Positions 1-8,611 of a stretch of 64,000 bases of DNA are shown here, piece after piece. The translations under genes were made by a program, and so were the position numbers. The first letter of the stretch is position 1. Every line of letters begins with the position of its first letter. Source of the stretch: Streptomyces sp. NBC_00258 (GTDB taxonomy: Bacteria > Actinomycetota > Actinomycetes > Streptomycetales > Streptomycetaceae); assembly GCF_036182465.1 (NCBI RefSeq), contig NZ_CP108081.1, forward strand, positions 2,108,001 to 2,172,000. Direction: 5' to 3'. The notes beneath the pieces are model-generated. The model was not told where the DNA came from. It did no database searches and saw nothing but the letters and a program-made list of their open reading frames with translations.

Positions 1-1562
1 TCGTGCGCGCCGAGTCCGGCGAGAGCGCGCTGGAGGCCCTGCGGGAGCTGAAGCTGCGTGGTGATCTCGTCGCGGTGATCCTGGCGGACTACCGGATGCC
101 CCAGATGAACGGCATCGAGTTCCTCGAGCAGGCCCTGGACGTGTACCCGGGCGCGCGGCGCGTGCTGCTGACCGCCTACGCGGACACGAACGCGGCCATC
201 GACGCGATCAACGTCGTCGACCTCGACCACTACCTGCTCAAGCCCTGGGACCCGCCCGAGGAGAAGCTCTATCCCGTCCTGGACGACCTCCTGGACGCCT
301 GGCGGACCTCCGACCACCGGGCGGTTCCGATCACGAAGGTCGTCGGGCACCGCTGGTCGGCGCGCTCCTCGGACGTACGGGAGTTCCTCGCCCGCAACCA
401 GGTGCCGTACCGCTGGTACTCCTCTGACGAGCCGGAGGGCAAGCGGCTGCTGGCCTGCGCGGATCAGGACGGGGAGCGGCTGCCGCTCGTGATCACCGCG
501 GACGGGGCCGTGCTGGTCGAGCCCGACGACCCCGAGCTGGCCGCCCAGGTGGGGCTTGCCACGACTCCGGCCGAGGACTTCTACGACCTCGTCGTCATCG
601 GTGGCGGACCCGCCGGGCTGGGCTCAGCGGTGTACGGGGCCTCGGAAGGGCTGCGGACCGTGCTCGTGGAGCGTTCCGCGACCGGCGGACAGGCCGGCCA
701 GAGCTCACGGATCGAGAACTACCTGGGCTTCCCGGACGGTGTGTCCGGGGCGCAGCTCACCGACCGGGCGCGACGTCAGGCGTCGAAGTTCGGCGCCGAG
801 ATCCTCACCGCGCGCGAGGTGACCGGTCTGGAGGTCAACGGCTCCTCGCGGACCGTTCGGTTCTCGGACGGTTCCGCGATCGCCGCGCACTGCGTGATCC
901 TGGCCACCGGCGTGTCGTACCGGCAGCTACAGGCGCCGGGCACGGAGGACCTGACCGGGTGCGGGGTGTACTACGGATCGGCGCTGACCGAGGCGGCGTC
1001 GTGCCAGGGACACGACGTGTACATCGTGGGCGGTGCGAACTCCGCCGGGCAGGCGGCGATGTACCTGTCCAGGGGTGCGAAGTCGGTCACCCTGCTGGTC
1101 CGCGGTTCCTCCCTGTCCGCGTCGATGTCGCACTACCTGATCGGGCAGATCACGGAGGCGTCCAACATCTCCGTGCGTACGGGGACGGTCGTCGAGGCGG
1201 TGCACGGCTCCGACCACCTGGAGCAGCTGACGCTGCGCGACATCGAGAGCGGGCACACCGAACTCGTCGACGCGCAGTGGATGTTCGTGTTCATCGGCGC
1301 GGCCCCGCTGACCGACTGGCTGGACGGCACCGTGCTCAGGGACGAACGCGGGTTCATCGTCACCGGACCCGACCTGGCCGTCGGCGGACAGCCGCCGCCC
1401 GACTGGGAGTTGGACCGGGCGCCGTACCACCTGGAGACCAATGTGCCCGGAGTGTTCGTGGCGGGTGACGCCCGCGCCGAGTCCGCCAAGCGTGTCGCCT
1501 CCGCCGTCGGAGAGGGAGCCATGGCCGTGATGCTCGTCCACCGGTATCTGGAGCAGTCGTGA
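1..1562 (+). CDS. Fused response regulator / thioredoxin-reductase-like FAD oxidoreductase (5' partial)
   Basis: The gene enters from the left edge, so its N-terminus is missing. Counting from the GTG at position 3, residues 1-100 are a CheY-like receiver with the phospho-acceptor in LADYRMP (D29), a TAY segment and the lysine of LLKPWD. A thioredoxin/glutaredoxin-like linker domain follows (about 105-185). From about 190 comes a thioredoxin-reductase fold: FAD motif IGGGPAG near 196, NAD(P)H motif VGGANSAG near 339, and a C-terminal GDAR FAD segment. The redox CxxC expected just before the second Rossmann motif is absent; the region reads GCGVYYGSALTEAASC. Electron transfer through a disulfide is therefore doubtful. 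The stop overlaps the kinase start, and the kinase probably phosphorylates this receiver (inference). Confidence 0.9.
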   Translation, partial: VRAESGESALEALRELKLRGDLVAVILADYRMPQMNGIEFLEQALDVYPGARRVLLTAYADTNAAIDAINVVDLDHYLLKPWDPPEEKLYPVLDDLLDAWRTSDHRAVPITKVVGHRWSARSSDVREFLARNQVPYRWYSSDEPEGKRLLACADQDGERLPLVITADGAVLVEPDDPELAAQVGLATTPAEDFYDLVVIGGGPAGLGSAVYGASEGLRTVLVERSATGGQAGQSSRIENYLGFPDGVSGAQLTDRARRQASKFGAEILTAREVTGLEVNGSSRTVRFSDGSAIAAHCVILATGVSYRQLQAPGTEDLTGCGVYYGSALTEAASCQGHDVYIVGGANSAGQAAMYLSRGAKSVTLLVRGSSLSASMSHYLIGQITEASNISVRTGTVVEAVHGSDHLEQLTLRDIESGHTELVDAQWMFVFIGAAPLTDWLDGTVLRDERGFIVTGPDLAVGGQPPPDWELDRAPYHLETNVPGVFVAGDARAESAKRVASAVGEGAMAVMLVHRYLEQS

Positions 1563-3007
1563 GCGGGCAGCCGATGCCGTGCGACGCGGCGGAACTCAGC
1601 ACACTGTTCCTGTTCGAGAAGCTGGAGCCGGAACAGCTCGGGCGGCTGTGCAGCGAAGGCCGCGTGGAGAAGTTCGAGCCCGGTTATGTGTACGAGGAGG
1701 GTGAGCCGGCCACCTGCTTCTTCGTCCTCCTCGAAGGCACACTCGTGATGTCGCGGCGGGTCGGCGGCGACGACGTCGAGATCAGCCGCACGTCCCAGCG
1801 CGGGGTGTACGCGGGAGCCATGCAGGCCTATCTGGCCGTCCCGGACGACGCGCGCTACAAGGGCTCCCTGCGGGTGACCGAGCCGTCGCGGTTCTTCATC
1901 CTGCCCGCCGAGACGTTCGCCGCCGTCCTGCGCGAGTGGTTCCCGATGGCCGTACATCTGCTGGAAGGGCTGTTCTTCGGCAGCCAGAACACCCAGCGGA
2001 CCATCGGTCAGCGCGAGCGGCTCCTGGCGCTCGGCTCCCTGTCCGCCGGGCTGACGCACGAACTCAACAACCCGGCCGCGGCGGCCGTACGGGCCACGTC
2101 CGCGCTGCGGGACCGGGTCGCGCACATGCGGCACAAACTCGGTGTGATCGCCTCGGGTCCCTATCAGCGCGAGGCGTTGAAGACGCTGGTCGAGATCCAG
2201 GAGAACACCGCCGAACGTGTCTCCAAGGCGCCCTCCCTGAGCCCTCTCGAAGCCTCCGACCGGGAGGACGCGCTCGCCGACTGGCTCGACGACCACGGCA
2301 TCGAGGGCGGTTGGCGGCTCGCGCCGACCTTCGTGCAGGCGGGGCTCGACACCGACTGGCTGGAGCAGGTCGCGGGAGCCGTGGACGAGGAAATGCTGGC
2401 GGGTGCCGTCGGGTGGCTGAACTACACCGTCGAGACCGAGCTCCTCATGAACGAGATCGCGGACTCCACGACCCGGGTCTCGAATCTCGTGAACGCGGCC
2501 AAGCAGTACTCCCAGCTCGACCGGGCGCCCTACCAGGTCGCCGATGTGCACGAACTGCTGGACAGCACGCTGATGATGCTCGCCGGGAAGATCGGCTCCG
2601 GCGTCAGGATCGTCAAGGACTACGACCGCGAACTGCCCAGGATCCCCGCCTACCCGGGCGAGTTGAACCAGGTGTGGACGAACCTCATCGACAACGCCGC
2701 CTCCGCGATGGGCGGCGAGGGCGTGCTGACCGTACGGACCGCGCTCGAACGGGATCAGCTGCTCGTCGAGTTCCGCGACACCGGGCCCGGGGTGCCCGAG
2801 GAGATCCGAGGCAGGATCTTCGACCCGTTCTTCACGACGAAGCCCGTGGGCGAAGGCACCGGACTCGGGCTCGACATCTCCTGGCGCATCGTCGTGAACA
2901 AGCACCACGGGCATCTGCAGGTCCACTCCGAGCCCGGCGACACCCGTTTCCAGGTCTTCCTCCCGCTCACCGCCGCCGAACCCGACGCCCCTCAGGAGGC
3001 CTCATGA
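1559..3007 (+). CDS. Sensor histidine kinase with N-terminal cNMP-binding domain
   Basis: 482 aa, starting with GTG inside the previous stop (GTGA overlap), so translation is coupled. Residues about 12-125 form a cyclic-nucleotide-binding beta-roll (FLFEKLEPEQLGRLC, then a VLLEGTLVMSRR strand). There is no membrane segment, so the protein is cytosolic. The dimerisation/phospho-acceptor helix is LSAGLTHELNNPAA, with the histidine of THELNNP near residue 169. The HATPase_c domain follows, with N box NLIDNAASAM, G1 DTGPGVPEE, F box FDPFFTTKP and G2 GTGLGL. It probably signals to the receiver of the upstream fusion protein. The ligand of the cNMP domain cannot be told from sequence. Confidence 0.93.
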   Translation: MSGQPMPCDAAELSTLFLFEKLEPEQLGRLCSEGRVEKFEPGYVYEEGEPATCFFVLLEGTLVMSRRVGGDDVEISRTSQRGVYAGAMQAYLAVPDDARYKGSLRVTEPSRFFILPAETFAAVLREWFPMAVHLLEGLFFGSQNTQRTIGQRERLLALGSLSAGLTHELNNPAAAAVRATSALRDRVAHMRHKLGVIASGPYQREALKTLVEIQENTAERVSKAPSLSPLEASDREDALADWLDDHGIEGGWRLAPTFVQAGLDTDWLEQVAGAVDEEMLAGAVGWLNYTVETELLMNEIADSTTRVSNLVNAAKQYSQLDRAPYQVADVHELLDSTLMMLAGKIGSGVRIVKDYDRELPRIPAYPGELNQVWTNLIDNAASAMGGEGVLTVRTALERDQLLVEFRDTGPGVPEEIRGRIFDPFFTTKPVGEGTGLGLDISWRIVVNKHHGHLQVHSEPGDTRFQVFLPLTAAEPDAPQEAS

Positions 3008-3351
3008 CCACGGACGGAATCGACCCCGGCGTCCCGCCGAGTGGCGCGGGCTGCGTCGAATGCGACGAGGTGGACGGCTGGTGGTTCCATCTGCGCCGGT
3101 GCGCCCAGTGCGGTCATGTGGGCTGCTGCGACGACTCCCCCGCCAAGCACGCCACGGCCCATCACCAGACCACCGGCCATCCGATCATCCGCAGCTTCGA
3201 GCCGGGCGAGGGCTGGTTCTGGAACTTCGAGACGTCCGAGCTGTACGAGTCCGGTCCGGAGCTCGCTCCGCCGCTCGCCCACCCGGCGGACCAGCCCGCG
3301 CCCGGCCCCGCGGGGCGGGTCCCGGCGAACTGGGCCGAGACCCTGCGCTGA
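3004..3351 (+). CDS. UBP-type zinc finger protein
   Basis: 115 aa. ATG overlaps the kinase stop (ATGA). It has the Cys/His spacing of the zf-UBP fold: CVEC, then CAQCGHVGCC, then KHATAHHQTTGHP, ending in GEGWFWNF. In eukaryotes this fold binds the ubiquitin C-terminus. Bacterial single-domain versions are often encoded next to redox or regulatory genes, and their ligand is not established. Tight coupling to the kinase and reductase fusion suggests the three work together. The last 30 residues are Pro/Ala-rich and probably disordered. Confidence 0.9.
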   Translation: MTTDGIDPGVPPSGAGCVECDEVDGWWFHLRRCAQCGHVGCCDDSPAKHATAHHQTTGHPIIRSFEPGEGWFWNFETSELYESGPELAPPLAHPADQPAPGPAGRVPANWAETLR

Positions 3352-3439
3352 AGTCGAGGGCGCCCCGCGCGGACAGCGTGCGGGGTGCCCGCCCGCCCCA
3401 CCCCGTCCGGGGCGACAGCACGGGTGCAGGACTGCCGTC

Positions 3440-3733
3440 ATGACCGCGCATCTCATCTCCGTCATCGGGAGCAGCCCCGGAGTCGGCAAGTCCATGCTGT
3501 GCCGGGCCGTGGCCGACTGGCCGGCCGGGCTCGGCGCGTCGGTCGACCACTTCGAGGAGGCCGACATCCTCGGCCGGCCCGCCTTCCGGCCCGTCGCCGA
3601 GGAGTTCGCCGACGGGGCCGGTGACGTCCGGCCCGGGACTCTCGTCGAGTGCACTCGCTCCTACGTCGAGGAGTCGTTCGCCTTTACCCGGCGCCGCCTG
3701 ACGGAGCTGCTGGGGCCGGCGACACGACCGTGA
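3440..3733 (+). pseudogene. Truncated P-loop ATPase remnant
   Basis: 97 aa from the ATG at 3440. A clean Walker A, GSSPGVGKS (residues 10-18), sits at the N-terminus after a hydrophobic beta strand (LISVI), as in small P-loop kinases. No Walker B, lid or base-binding region follows. After YVEESFAF the sequence turns into an Arg/Thr-rich tail (TRRRLTELLGPATRP) and stops. P-loop nucleoside-kinase folds need roughly 170-220 residues, so this is most likely the front end of a gene that lost its 3' part. A genuine short protein cannot be excluded. It stands alone, 88 bp behind the zinc finger gene. Confidence 0.55.
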
Positions 3734-3860
3734 GGGCGGCGAACGGTCACTGCCGACTGCTGTGGTCGGCCTCACCGGCGGCATGACCTCCGCAGGTCGT
3801 CGGCGGTCGGCCGGTGGCCTCGTCGGTGGTTGTGTCGGTGGTGCGTGCCAGGATGGATGT

Positions 3861-6800
3861 GTGCCGACCACCTCATTCACCACGCCGTTCATCGGCCGCG
3901 AGGACGAACTCGCCCGCCTGACCCGAGTCCTGGACCGGGCCCGGGCCGGTGAGGCGCGTGCCGTGCTCGTCGCGGGGGACGCGGGAGTCGGCAAGACCCG
4001 GCTGCTCGCCGAGGCCGCGGGGCATGCCATCGAGGCCGGCACGACCGTCGTCACGGGGCACTGTGTGGACCTCGGTGACGTGGGTCTGCCCTATCTGCCG
4101 TTCACCGAGATCGTGGGTGTGCTCGCCGACGACGAGCGGTTCTCCGCCGCCCTGGCCTCGCATCCCGTGGTGGACCGCCTGCTCGGCGACGGGAGCGGTG
4201 ACGCGCGGGACGCGGGCGGACGACTGCAGTTGTTCGAGGGCATGGCGAGTCTGCTCACCGATCTCGCCGGGATCGCCCCACTGCTGCTGGTCCTGGAGGA
4301 CCTGCACTGGGCGGACCAGTCCTCCCGCGACCTGCTGCGCTTCCTGCTCAGCCGGGGGATCCTCCAGTCCCGGGTCCGCTCAAGGGGAAGGGACGCGGTC
4401 GCGGGCGGTTCGCCCGGTCAGCGGCTCGCGGTGTTCGCGTCGTACCGCGCCGACGATCTGCACCGCAGACACCCACTGCGCCCCCTGCTCGCCGAACTCG
4501 TCCGGCTGCCCGTCGTCGAGCGGCTCGAACTGCGGCCGATGCCCGACGGCGAGGTGGCGCGTCTCGTCCGTGCCCAGCAGGCCGCCCCAGTGCCCGATGC
4601 CACCGTCCGCCGTATCGTCGAGCGCGCCGAGGGCAACGCGTTCTACGCGGAGGAGTTGCTCGCCGCCACCTCCGAGACCATGCCGGGGGCGGCGTCCGCC
4701 GTGCCGAGCGGGCTGGCCGACGTGCTTCTCATCCGCTTCGAGCAACTCGCGGCGACCGCCCAGCAGGTGCTGCGCACGGCGGCCGTCGCGGGGCGCCGCG
4801 TCGAGCACGATCTGCTGCGCGACACAGTCCAACTGCCCGAGGAGGAACTGGAGTCGGCTCTGCGCGAGGCCGTCGGGCGGCAGCTGCTCGTCCCCGGTGA
4901 CGACGACACGTACTCCTTCCGGCACGCCCTGATCCGCGAGGCCGTCTACGCCGATCTGCTGCCGGGTGAACGGGTGCGGCTGCACAGGGCGTTCGCCGGA
5001 GTGCTGGCCGGGCGCGGCCACCGGGCAGAGAGCGCGGCGGAGCGCGCCCACCACTCCCGGGAGAGCCACGACCTGGCCGACGCGCTGGCCGCGTCGCTGG
5101 AGGCCGCCGACCACGCGGGCCGCGTCCGGGCGCCCGCCGAGGAACTGCGGCATCTGGAAGCGGTCCTCGACCTGTGGTCGGCGGTGCCTGCGGCCGCACG
5201 GCCCGACGGCTTGGACACGGTCACCTTGACGCTGCGCGCCTCCGCGGCCGCCGCGCACGCCGGTGAGACCCACCGGGCCGTCTCGCTGACGCGGTCCGCG
5301 CTCGCGAGGGTCGGCAACGACGAGGACTCCGAACTGGCCGCCCGTGTCCGCTACACGCTCGCGGGCAATCTCATGCGCATCGACAACCTCGCGGCCGCGT
5401 TCACGTACAGCAACGAAGCGCTCGCGATGATCCCCGCCGAGCCTCCGTCCCGGACCTGGGTGTGGGCCGCGGCCACCCATGTCATGGCGGCGACGTACAT
5501 GGGCGAGGGCGAGGCCGCCCACCGAGTGGCCCTCAAGGCCCTGCGCATCGCCGAGGAACTCGACGTGTCCGACGCGCAGGCCGATCTGCTGATCTCGCTG
5601 GTCGGTCTCGAAGGGCAGAGCCGGCGTACGCCCGAGGGGCGGGCCCGGCTGCGGGAGGCACGTGAGCTGGCCCGCCGCGCCGGCAACGCCTCCGTCGAGA
5701 TGCGCGCGCTCTTCAACCTCTCCATCGGCTCGCACGAGTCCGGTGACCTGGACGAATGCCTGACCTGGCTCACCGAGGGCCTGGAGCGGGCGGGCCGCGC
5801 CGGGCTCCTCTCGTCTCCGTACCCGGTGGAGATGCGCTATCTGCGCTCCCTGATGCTCTACACCCTGGGCCAGTGGGACGAGTGCGTCCGCTCGGCGGAG
5901 ACCGAGGCCGACCGGCTGCCGACGGCGGGCAGGTACGCGATCGGGCCCGCCCTGTCCGTGGCCCTGGCGCGCGGCGACGAGCGTGCCGCCGAGCGGGCCC
6001 AAGCCCTGCTCGACGGGCCGTTCGACTGGATGGCCACGCTCGTCGCGGGCCTCCTCCTGACGGACGCCGCGGTACTGCGACGCGACGCGGAGGGGGCTCT
6101 CGAACAGTTCCGTACGACGCTCGCAGCGCTCATCGACGAGGCCGGCACCACGCCCCATGTGGCCGTACGGCTCGCGGCCCTCGCCCTGGCCGCGATCGGG
6201 GACGCGGTAGTGGAGTCCCGGCTGACCGGCGACGAAGAAGGGGTCGACCGCTGGACGGAGACCGGGAAGGAGTTGGTGGAGCTGGCCCGGGTCACGGCGG
6301 CCAAGGGCGAGGACGGTACGCCGCAGGGGCCCGAGGGGCTGGCGTGGCTGGCGCGCGCCGAGGCGGAGTGGGCACGGGCCGGTGCCCGGCCGGACGGCGG
6401 AGTGGGCGTCGAACCGAGCGTCGGGGCCTGGGAGAAGGCCGTCGCGGCGTTCGGCTACGGAGACGTCTATGAGCAGGCCCGCTGTCAACTACGGCTGGCG
6501 GAGGCCCTGTTGGGTGCGGATCGGCGCGAAGAGGCCGCCGCGCACGCACGTGCCGCGCACGACACGGCCGTCCGGCTGGGCGCCGTACCGCTGCGCGACG
6601 AGGTCGAGCGGCTGATCCGCCGGGGCCGCCTCGCGGAGACCGCGGCCACGTCGGAAAGAGCACCGCTGCTGACGGCACGTGAGAACGACGTCCTGCTGCT
6701 CCTCTCCCGCGGCCGCACCAACCGCCAGATCGGCGAAGAGCTGTTCATCAGCGGGAAGACGGCAAGCGTGCACGTCTCCAACATCCTCGCCAAGCTCGGC

Positions 6801-6878
6801 GCCGCCAGCCGAACGGAGGCCGTGGCCATCGCCTACCGCGAGGGACTGGTCGAGCCGGAGCCGTCCGCTTCCGGGTGA
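3861..6878 (+). CDS. LuxR-family transcriptional regulator with AAA ATPase (LAL type)
   Basis: 1005 aa from the GTG at 3861, chosen because conserved LAL regulators begin close to the FIGREDEL motif and an AGGA lies 8 bp upstream; the frame stays open further 5'. The AAA module has Walker A GDAGVGKT (about 39-46) and Walker B LLLVLEDLHWAD (about 140-151). A long helical TPR-like region fills the middle. The C-terminal LuxR HTH (about 935-1000) contains LTARENDVLLLLSRGRTN and ISGKTASVHVSNILAKL. LAL proteins are ATP-dependent activators. The target is unknown; no partner gene is adjacent. The segment around residue 170 (RSRGRDAVAGGSPGQRL) looks like an insertion after the Walker B strand. Confidence 0.92.
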   Translation: MPTTSFTTPFIGREDELARLTRVLDRARAGEARAVLVAGDAGVGKTRLLAEAAGHAIEAGTTVVTGHCVDLGDVGLPYLPFTEIVGVLADDERFSAALASHPVVDRLLGDGSGDARDAGGRLQLFEGMASLLTDLAGIAPLLLVLEDLHWADQSSRDLLRFLLSRGILQSRVRSRGRDAVAGGSPGQRLAVFASYRADDLHRRHPLRPLLAELVRLPVVERLELRPMPDGEVARLVRAQQAAPVPDATVRRIVERAEGNAFYAEELLAATSETMPGAASAVPSGLADVLLIRFEQLAATAQQVLRTAAVAGRRVEHDLLRDTVQLPEEELESALREAVGRQLLVPGDDDTYSFRHALIREAVYADLLPGERVRLHRAFAGVLAGRGHRAESAAERAHHSRESHDLADALAASLEAADHAGRVRAPAEELRHLEAVLDLWSAVPAAARPDGLDTVTLTLRASAAAAHAGETHRAVSLTRSALARVGNDEDSELAARVRYTLAGNLMRIDNLAAAFTYSNEALAMIPAEPPSRTWVWAAATHVMAATYMGEGEAAHRVALKALRIAEELDVSDAQADLLISLVGLEGQSRRTPEGRARLREARELARRAGNASVEMRALFNLSIGSHESGDLDECLTWLTEGLERAGRAGLLSSPYPVEMRYLRSLMLYTLGQWDECVRSAETEADRLPTAGRYAIGPALSVALARGDERAAERAQALLDGPFDWMATLVAGLLLTDAAVLRRDAEGALEQFRTTLAALIDEAGTTPHVAVRLAALALAAIGDAVVESRLTGDEEGVDRWTETGKELVELARVTAAKGEDGTPQGPEGLAWLARAEAEWARAGARPDGGVGVEPSVGAWEKAVAAFGYGDVYEQARCQLRLAEALLGADRREEAAAHARAAHDTAVRLGAVPLRDEVERLIRRGRLAETAATSERAPLLTARENDVLLLLSRGRTNRQIGEELFISGKTASVHVSNILAKLGAASRTEAVAIAYREGLVEPEPSASG

Positions 6879-6905
6879 TCACGGAAGAGGCGCCGGAGAG
6901 CGGCC

Positions 6906-6949
6906 GTCCGCCGCGGAGGCGGCGTCTCACTCACCGGCCGGCGGCGGAC
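6906..6949. terminator. Inverted repeat between convergent genes, likely bidirectional terminator
   Basis: Arms GTCCGCCGC (6906-6914) and GCGGCGGAC (6941-6949) pair perfectly over 9 bp. They sit in the 73-bp gap between the stops of the LAL regulator (plus) and the ABC ATPase (minus). There is no U tract, as is usual in streptomycetes. Confidence 0.5.
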
Positions 6950-6951
6950 GC

Positions 6952-7791
6952 TCAGGACTCGGTCTTCTGGAGGACGGGCTCCATGGTGCGGTCCGCGACC
7001 ACCGCGTCCGGTGCCGTGTCCCCGCTGTGGTGCTTGGCCCGTTGGATCTGCTCGTAGACGTGGGCGCGCAGTTCGGCGAAGCGGGGGCTGGAGCGGGTGT
7101 GCAACTGGTCGCGCTCGTCGGGGAGGTCGATGGTGAGGTCCTCCTGCACGACGGTCGGGGACTTGGAGAGGATCAGGGTGCGCTGGCCGAGGTACACCGC
7201 CTCGTCTATGTCGTGGGTTACGAACAGGACGGTGACGCCGAGTTCGTGCCACAACTTCCGGATGAGGTCCTCCAGTTCGGCGCGGGTCTGCGCGTCGACC
7301 GCCGCGAAGGGCTCGTCCATCAGCAGCACCTTCGGCTCGTACGCGACCGCGCGGGCGATGGCGACGCGCTGCTGCATGCCTCCCGAGAGCTGCCAGGGGT
7401 ACGCCTCGTGGGCGTCGGAGAGGCCGACCACCGCCAGGGCGTGGTCCACCAACTCCCGCTCGCGCGCCTTGCCGAGCTTCTTGCGGCGCAGTGGCAGGGC
7501 GACGTTGTCGCGCACGTTCATCCAGGCGAACAGGGAGCGGCCGTACTCCTGGAAGACGACCGCCATGCCGGGCGGCGGTCCGGCGACCGGGCGGCCGTCG
7601 AGACGTACCTCGCCGCGGGTGGGGGCGAGCAGGCCCGCCATGCACTTCAGCAGGGTGGTCTTGCCGCAGCCCGACGGGCCGACCAGACACACCAGTTCGC
7701 CCTCGGCTATGTGGAAGGTGAGGTTGCGCAGCGCCTCGACGTTGCGGTGCCGACCGGTGTAGATCTTCTGCAGGTCTTGTACGTCGAGCAT
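6952..7791 (-). CDS. ABC transporter ATP-binding protein (nitrate/sulfonate/taurine type)
   Basis: 279 aa. Walker A GPSGCGKTT (38-46), Q loop VFQEYGRSLF, signature LSGGMQQR (near 138), Walker B VLLMDEPFAAVD and switch histidine FVTHDIDEA are all intact, so it should hydrolyse ATP. The sequence matches the SsuB/TauB/NrtD class, which energises uptake of small organic anions or aromatic compounds. It is the last gene of the minus-strand operon 10439-6952, 37 bp after the downstream permease. The C-terminal 40 residues are extended and variable. Confidence 0.93.
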   Translation of the reverse strand: MLDVQDLQKIYTGRHRNVEALRNLTFHIAEGELVCLVGPSGCGKTTLLKCMAGLLAPTRGEVRLDGRPVAGPPPGMAVVFQEYGRSLFAWMNVRDNVALPLRRKKLGKARERELVDHALAVVGLSDAHEAYPWQLSGGMQQRVAIARAVAYEPKVLLMDEPFAAVDAQTRAELEDLIRKLWHELGVTVLFVTHDIDEAVYLGQRTLILSKSPTVVQEDLTIDLPDERDQLHTRSSPRFAELRAHVYEQIQRAKHHSGDTAPDAVVADRTMEPVLQKTES

Positions 7792-7828
7792 CGACGTCTC
7801 CTTCTCAGGCGTTGCGTCGGAGGGTGCG

Positions 7829-8611
7829 TCAGGGGTTGCGCTGCGCGCGGCGCAGACCGTGGTACCAGGCCAGGGCTCGGTTCTCGGCGAACCGGAAGAG
7901 CAGGGACAGGAGGAAGCCGAGGATGCCGAGCAGCAGGACCCCGCTCCACATCTCGGGGATGGCGAAGGAGCGCTGGAACTGCACGATCGTGAAGCCCAGG
8001 CCGTTGCTGGCGGCGAACATTTCGCTGATGACCATGAGGATGATCCCGATCGACAGGGCCTGGCGCATGCCCGTGACGATCTGCGGGCTCGCCGCGCGCA
8101 GCACCAGATGCCGCAGGCGTGCGACGCCGGTGATGCCGTAGGAGCGGCAGGTGTCGCCGAGCACCTCGTCGACCGCGCGGACGCCTTCGACGGTGTTGAG
8201 CAGGATCGGCCACATGCAGCCGCTGACGATGACGAGCACCTTCATGGTGTCGCCGATGCCCGCGAACAGCATGATCACCGGGATCAGCACGGGTGGCGGG
8301 ATGGCCCGGAAGAGTTCGAGGACCGGTTCCAGGACGTCCCGTACGGCCCGCCGCATACCGACGACCAGGCCGAGCCCCACTCCGACGACCACGGCGAGGA
8401 GATAGCCGGCCACGAGGCGCAGCAGGCTCGGGACCACGTCCGACAGCAGCCGTTCCGTCGTCCAGACCTTCCCGAAGCTGTCCAGGATGGTGGCCAGGGG
8501 CGGGAAGTAGAAGTCGGTGCTGTCGGCGGTGGTGAACCACCACACGGTGAAGAAGACGGCGGGCAGGCCCAGGACGAGCAGGCCGCGTCGGGCCACGGCA
8601 AGGGCGGTCAT
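7829..8611 (-). CDS. ABC transporter permease (SsuC/TauC family)
   Basis: 260 aa from the ATG at 8611, which overlaps the stop of the upstream permease (ATGA). About six hydrophobic helices. The EAA-loop region (DVLGDTCRSYGITGVARLRHLVLRAASPQIVTG, read in parts) faces the ATPase. Family members form the membrane channel of nitrate/sulfonate/taurine-type importers. Together with the next permease it suggests a heterodimeric channel, whereas many systems of this class use a homodimer. The frame stays open upstream, but earlier residues lie antisense to no conserved domain and are Arg-rich. Confidence 0.92.
   Translation of the reverse strand: MTALAVARRGLLVLGLPAVFFTVWWFTTADSTDFYFPPLATILDSFGKVWTTERLLSDVVPSLLRLVAGYLLAVVVGVGLGLVVGMRRAVRDVLEPVLELFRAIPPPVLIPVIMLFAGIGDTMKVLVIVSGCMWPILLNTVEGVRAVDEVLGDTCRSYGITGVARLRHLVLRAASPQIVTGMRQALSIGIILMVISEMFAASNGLGFTIVQFQRSFAIPEMWSGVLLLGILGFLLSLLFRFAENRALAWYHGLRRAQRNP

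Noticed and set aside
959..995. Classifying the first gene as a true thioredoxin reductase (trxB)
   Set aside because: The CxxC active site is missing, so the gene symbol would mislead.
1133..2926. Long open frame on the minus strand across the kinase gene (about 597 codons)
   Set aside because: It mirrors the kinase's codon bias, carries no recognisable domain, and runs opposite a complete, motif-rich gene. Similar antisense frames at 4380-6488, 23880-26567 and 56105-58594 were dropped for the same reason.
6879..6951. A short gene between the first LAL regulator and the ABC operon
   Set aside because: The 73 bp hold only the inverted repeat; no ribosome site or plausible frame.
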